Shown here: positions 4,812 through 6,147 of the stretch, one piece after another | Position numbering within the stretch: position 1 is the first letter of the stretch | Layout of the letters: the number at the start of each line of letters is the position of its first letter | Origin: Arenimonas sp. | Lineage (GTDB): Bacteria > Pseudomonadota > Gammaproteobacteria > Xanthomonadales > Xanthomonadaceae | Assembly: GCA_003497545.1 (NCBI GenBank) | Contig: DNNT01000101.1 | Location: 624-6,770 of the forward strand | DNA: 6,147 bases | Reading direction: 5' to 3' | The notes under the pieces: model-generated | Databases searched by the model: none | Seen by the model: only the letters and a program-made list of their open reading frames with translations | What the model was told of the DNA's origin: nothing | Made by a program: the position numbers and the translations under genes

Positions 4812-6147
4812 TCAGCCCGCCGGGGTCCATTCCCAGGCCAGAAACACGCCGCGGCCGGGCTCGTTCACCTGCACCGGGTCCGGGTTGAAGGGGTCGAGGT
4901 TGGCGCGGTTGAGGTGCTCGGCGTAGGTGCGGTCGAAGACGTTCTTCAGGTCCAGGCGCAGGCGGTGCGCGCCGAACTGGCGGCTCCAGCCCAGGTCGAG
5001 CACGCCGAAACCGGGCGTGCGGCGGGTGTCGAGGCCGCTGCCGGTAAGCACGCTGGCGTCGACGCGGTCCTGGCGGGCCGCGCCGCGCAGGCGGGCGGTC
5101 CATTCGCCGGTGCGGGTGTCCCAGGCCAGCGCGAGCGCGCCGTTGAGCGGCGGCATTTGCGCCAGCGGGCGGTCGTCGCTGCGGTTCTGGCCGCGCACCC
5201 AGGCCGCCTCGGCTTCCAGCGACAGCGTTTGTGTCCACTGCCAGCGCGCTTCGAGCTCGAGGCCGTGCAGGGTGGCGTCCACGTTGCGGTAGACGGACGC
5301 ACCGTCGGCAAGGAGCACGCCGTCCTGGCCGCGGGCGCGGTCGCGCAGGATGTAGTCGCCGACGCGGTCCACGAAGGCCACGGCGCTGGCCGTGGCGCGC
5401 TCGCCTTCCCAGGCCAGGCCCAGGTCGAGCTGGCTGTGTTTTTCCAGCGCCAGGCCGGGATTGCCGATCCAGCGGCCCGAGGGAGCCGTCGCCGGGGACG
5501 CCAGATAGCGTTCGGTGGCGTCAGCGGCGCGCACGGTGCGGCTCAGGCCGGCGAAGGCGGTGAGGCCCCCGGCCAGCGGCTGCTCGAAGCGCAGCAGGCC
5601 GGACACGCCGGTGTCGTCCCAGCGTTCATCGGTGCTGCCGTAATACATCGCGTAGAAGGCGGACGGCGCCATCGCCATCGGCGAGGGGCGCACGTCGGCG
5701 CGGCGGGCTTCGGCGCGGAAACGGTCGACGCGCAGGCCGGCGGTGAGCGTGCCCTCGCCGAGCGCGCGGCTGCCTTCGCCGTACAGGCCGGCCTGGTCAA
5801 GGCGCGCATCGGGCCACAGGAAGGCGTTGACCATGGTCAGCATCGCCGGGCTCGGGCCGGCGTAACGCGTGGCCTGGCGCCGGTTGGCGCTGATGTCGAG
5901 GCCGGTCGTCAGCGACCAGGCGCCCGCAGTGCTTTCGAAGCGCAGGTCGCCGCCCTGGGTGTCGGATTCGGCCGGCACGCGCATGGCCATCGCCGGCTGC
6001 GGGCGCAGGCTGAAGTTGTCCATCACGTGGTCCACTTCGTTGCGCCAGGCGCGCAGCGCGAATTCACCGCCGGCCAGGTCGCGGCGCCAGGCCAGCCGGG
6101 CGCCGGTCATGCGGTCGAGCGGCGCGTCCATGCCGGCGCCGGCGAAG
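4812..6147 (-). CDS. oprC: TonB-dependent receptor, probable copper receptor (OprC/NosA family), N-terminus outside window
   Basis: The frame is open from the window edge to a TGA at 4814-4812, giving about 444 residues of an outer-membrane beta-barrel. TonB-dependent receptors are usually near 700 residues, so the signal peptide, TonB box, plug and first strands are missing. What remains is typical barrel: alternating strands, a LKNVFDRTYAEHLN segment near the end, and a final strand GRGVFLAWEWTPAG. The copper-receptor call rests on VDHVMDNFSLR with an HxM pair (His at 6027-6029, Met at 6021-6023) and on Met-rich loops (PAMAMR, PAMLTM, PMAMAPSAFYAMYYG). These resemble OprC, where an HxM pair together with a CxxxM motif in the plug binds copper. 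The plug is not visible, so a siderophore or other metal receptor cannot be excluded. The gene runs in the same direction as the exporter operon, 91 bases upstream of the repressor, with a hairpin between. Confidence 0.8.
   Translation of the reverse strand, partial: FAGAGMDAPLDRMTGARLAWRRDLAGGEFALRAWRNEVDHVMDNFSLRPQPAMAMRVPAESDTQGGDLRFESTAGAWSLTTGLDISANRRQATRYAGPSPAMLTMVNAFLWPDARLDQAGLYGEGSRALGEGTLTAGLRVDRFRAEARRADVRPSPMAMAPSAFYAMYYGSTDERWDDTGVSGLLRFEQPLAGGLTAFAGLSRTVRAADATERYLASPATAPSGRWIGNPGLALEKHSQLDLGLAWEGERATASAVAFVDRVGDYILRDRARGQDGVLLADGASVYRNVDATLHGLELEARWQWTQTLSLEAEAAWVRGQNRSDDRPLAQMPPLNGALALAWDTRTGEWTARLRGAARQDRVDASVLTGSGLDTRRTPGFGVLDLGWSRQFGAHRLRLDLKNVFDRTYAEHLNRANLDPFNPDPVQVNEPGRGVFLAWEWTPAG

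Noticed and set aside
4812..6147. The receptor gene as a pseudogene because it is short for its family
   Set aside because: The frame is uninterrupted to the window edge and the missing part is exactly the N-terminal portion, so the shortness comes from the window boundary.

Overview
The window is 6147 bases of very G+C-rich DNA whose genes favour G or C at third codon positions. A zinc-ribbon thioredoxin 2, a TonB-dependent outer-membrane receptor and a periplasmic adaptor/FtsX-type permease/ATPase exporter together indicate a Gram-negative proteobacterium, most likely a high-GC beta- or gammaproteobacterium. The sequence alone does not settle genus or family. Coding density is very high: no stretch above 300 bases lacks a gene, and the largest gap is about 90 bases (4721-4811).

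Left part, plus strand (1-1041): a redox cluster. It holds the C-terminal end of a DUF3365 (Tll0287-like) c-type haem protein, thioredoxin 2 (trxC, start overlapping the upstream stop as ATGA), and an AhpD-like carboxymuconolactone-decarboxylase-family protein with a GTG start behind a good ribosome binding site. The cluster looks like the end of an operon for thiol/haem redox work, perhaps peroxide detoxification.

Middle part, minus strand (4720 down to 1047): a compact four-gene operon in the order TetR-family repressor, HlyD-type membrane fusion protein, MacB/DevC-type permease, DevA-type ATPase. Every junction overlaps by 4 to 8 bases. The last three genes form a complete inner-membrane and periplasmic exporter of the DevBCA/MacAB type, which would need a TolC-like outer-membrane channel from elsewhere in the genome. 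A 26-bp A+T-rich inverted repeat lies 10 bases before the repressor start and is the likely operator. The regulator and exporter therefore look like one self-contained, inducible efflux unit of unknown substrate.

Right part, minus strand (6147 to 4812): the C-terminal two thirds of a TonB-dependent receptor, resembling the OprC/NosA copper-receptor family (an HxM motif and several Met-rich stretches). It lies upstream of the repressor in the same direction and is separated from it by a strong GC-rich hairpin.

The two transcription units converge with only 5 bases between stop codons. Each gene's 3' end carries a hairpin on the far side of the other's stop, so the pair may act as a compact two-way terminator. 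I found no insertion sequences, tRNA or rRNA genes, CRISPR arrays or phage genes. All gene families are known. The least described parts are the regulatory architecture and the exporter's unknown substrate beside a probable copper receptor.
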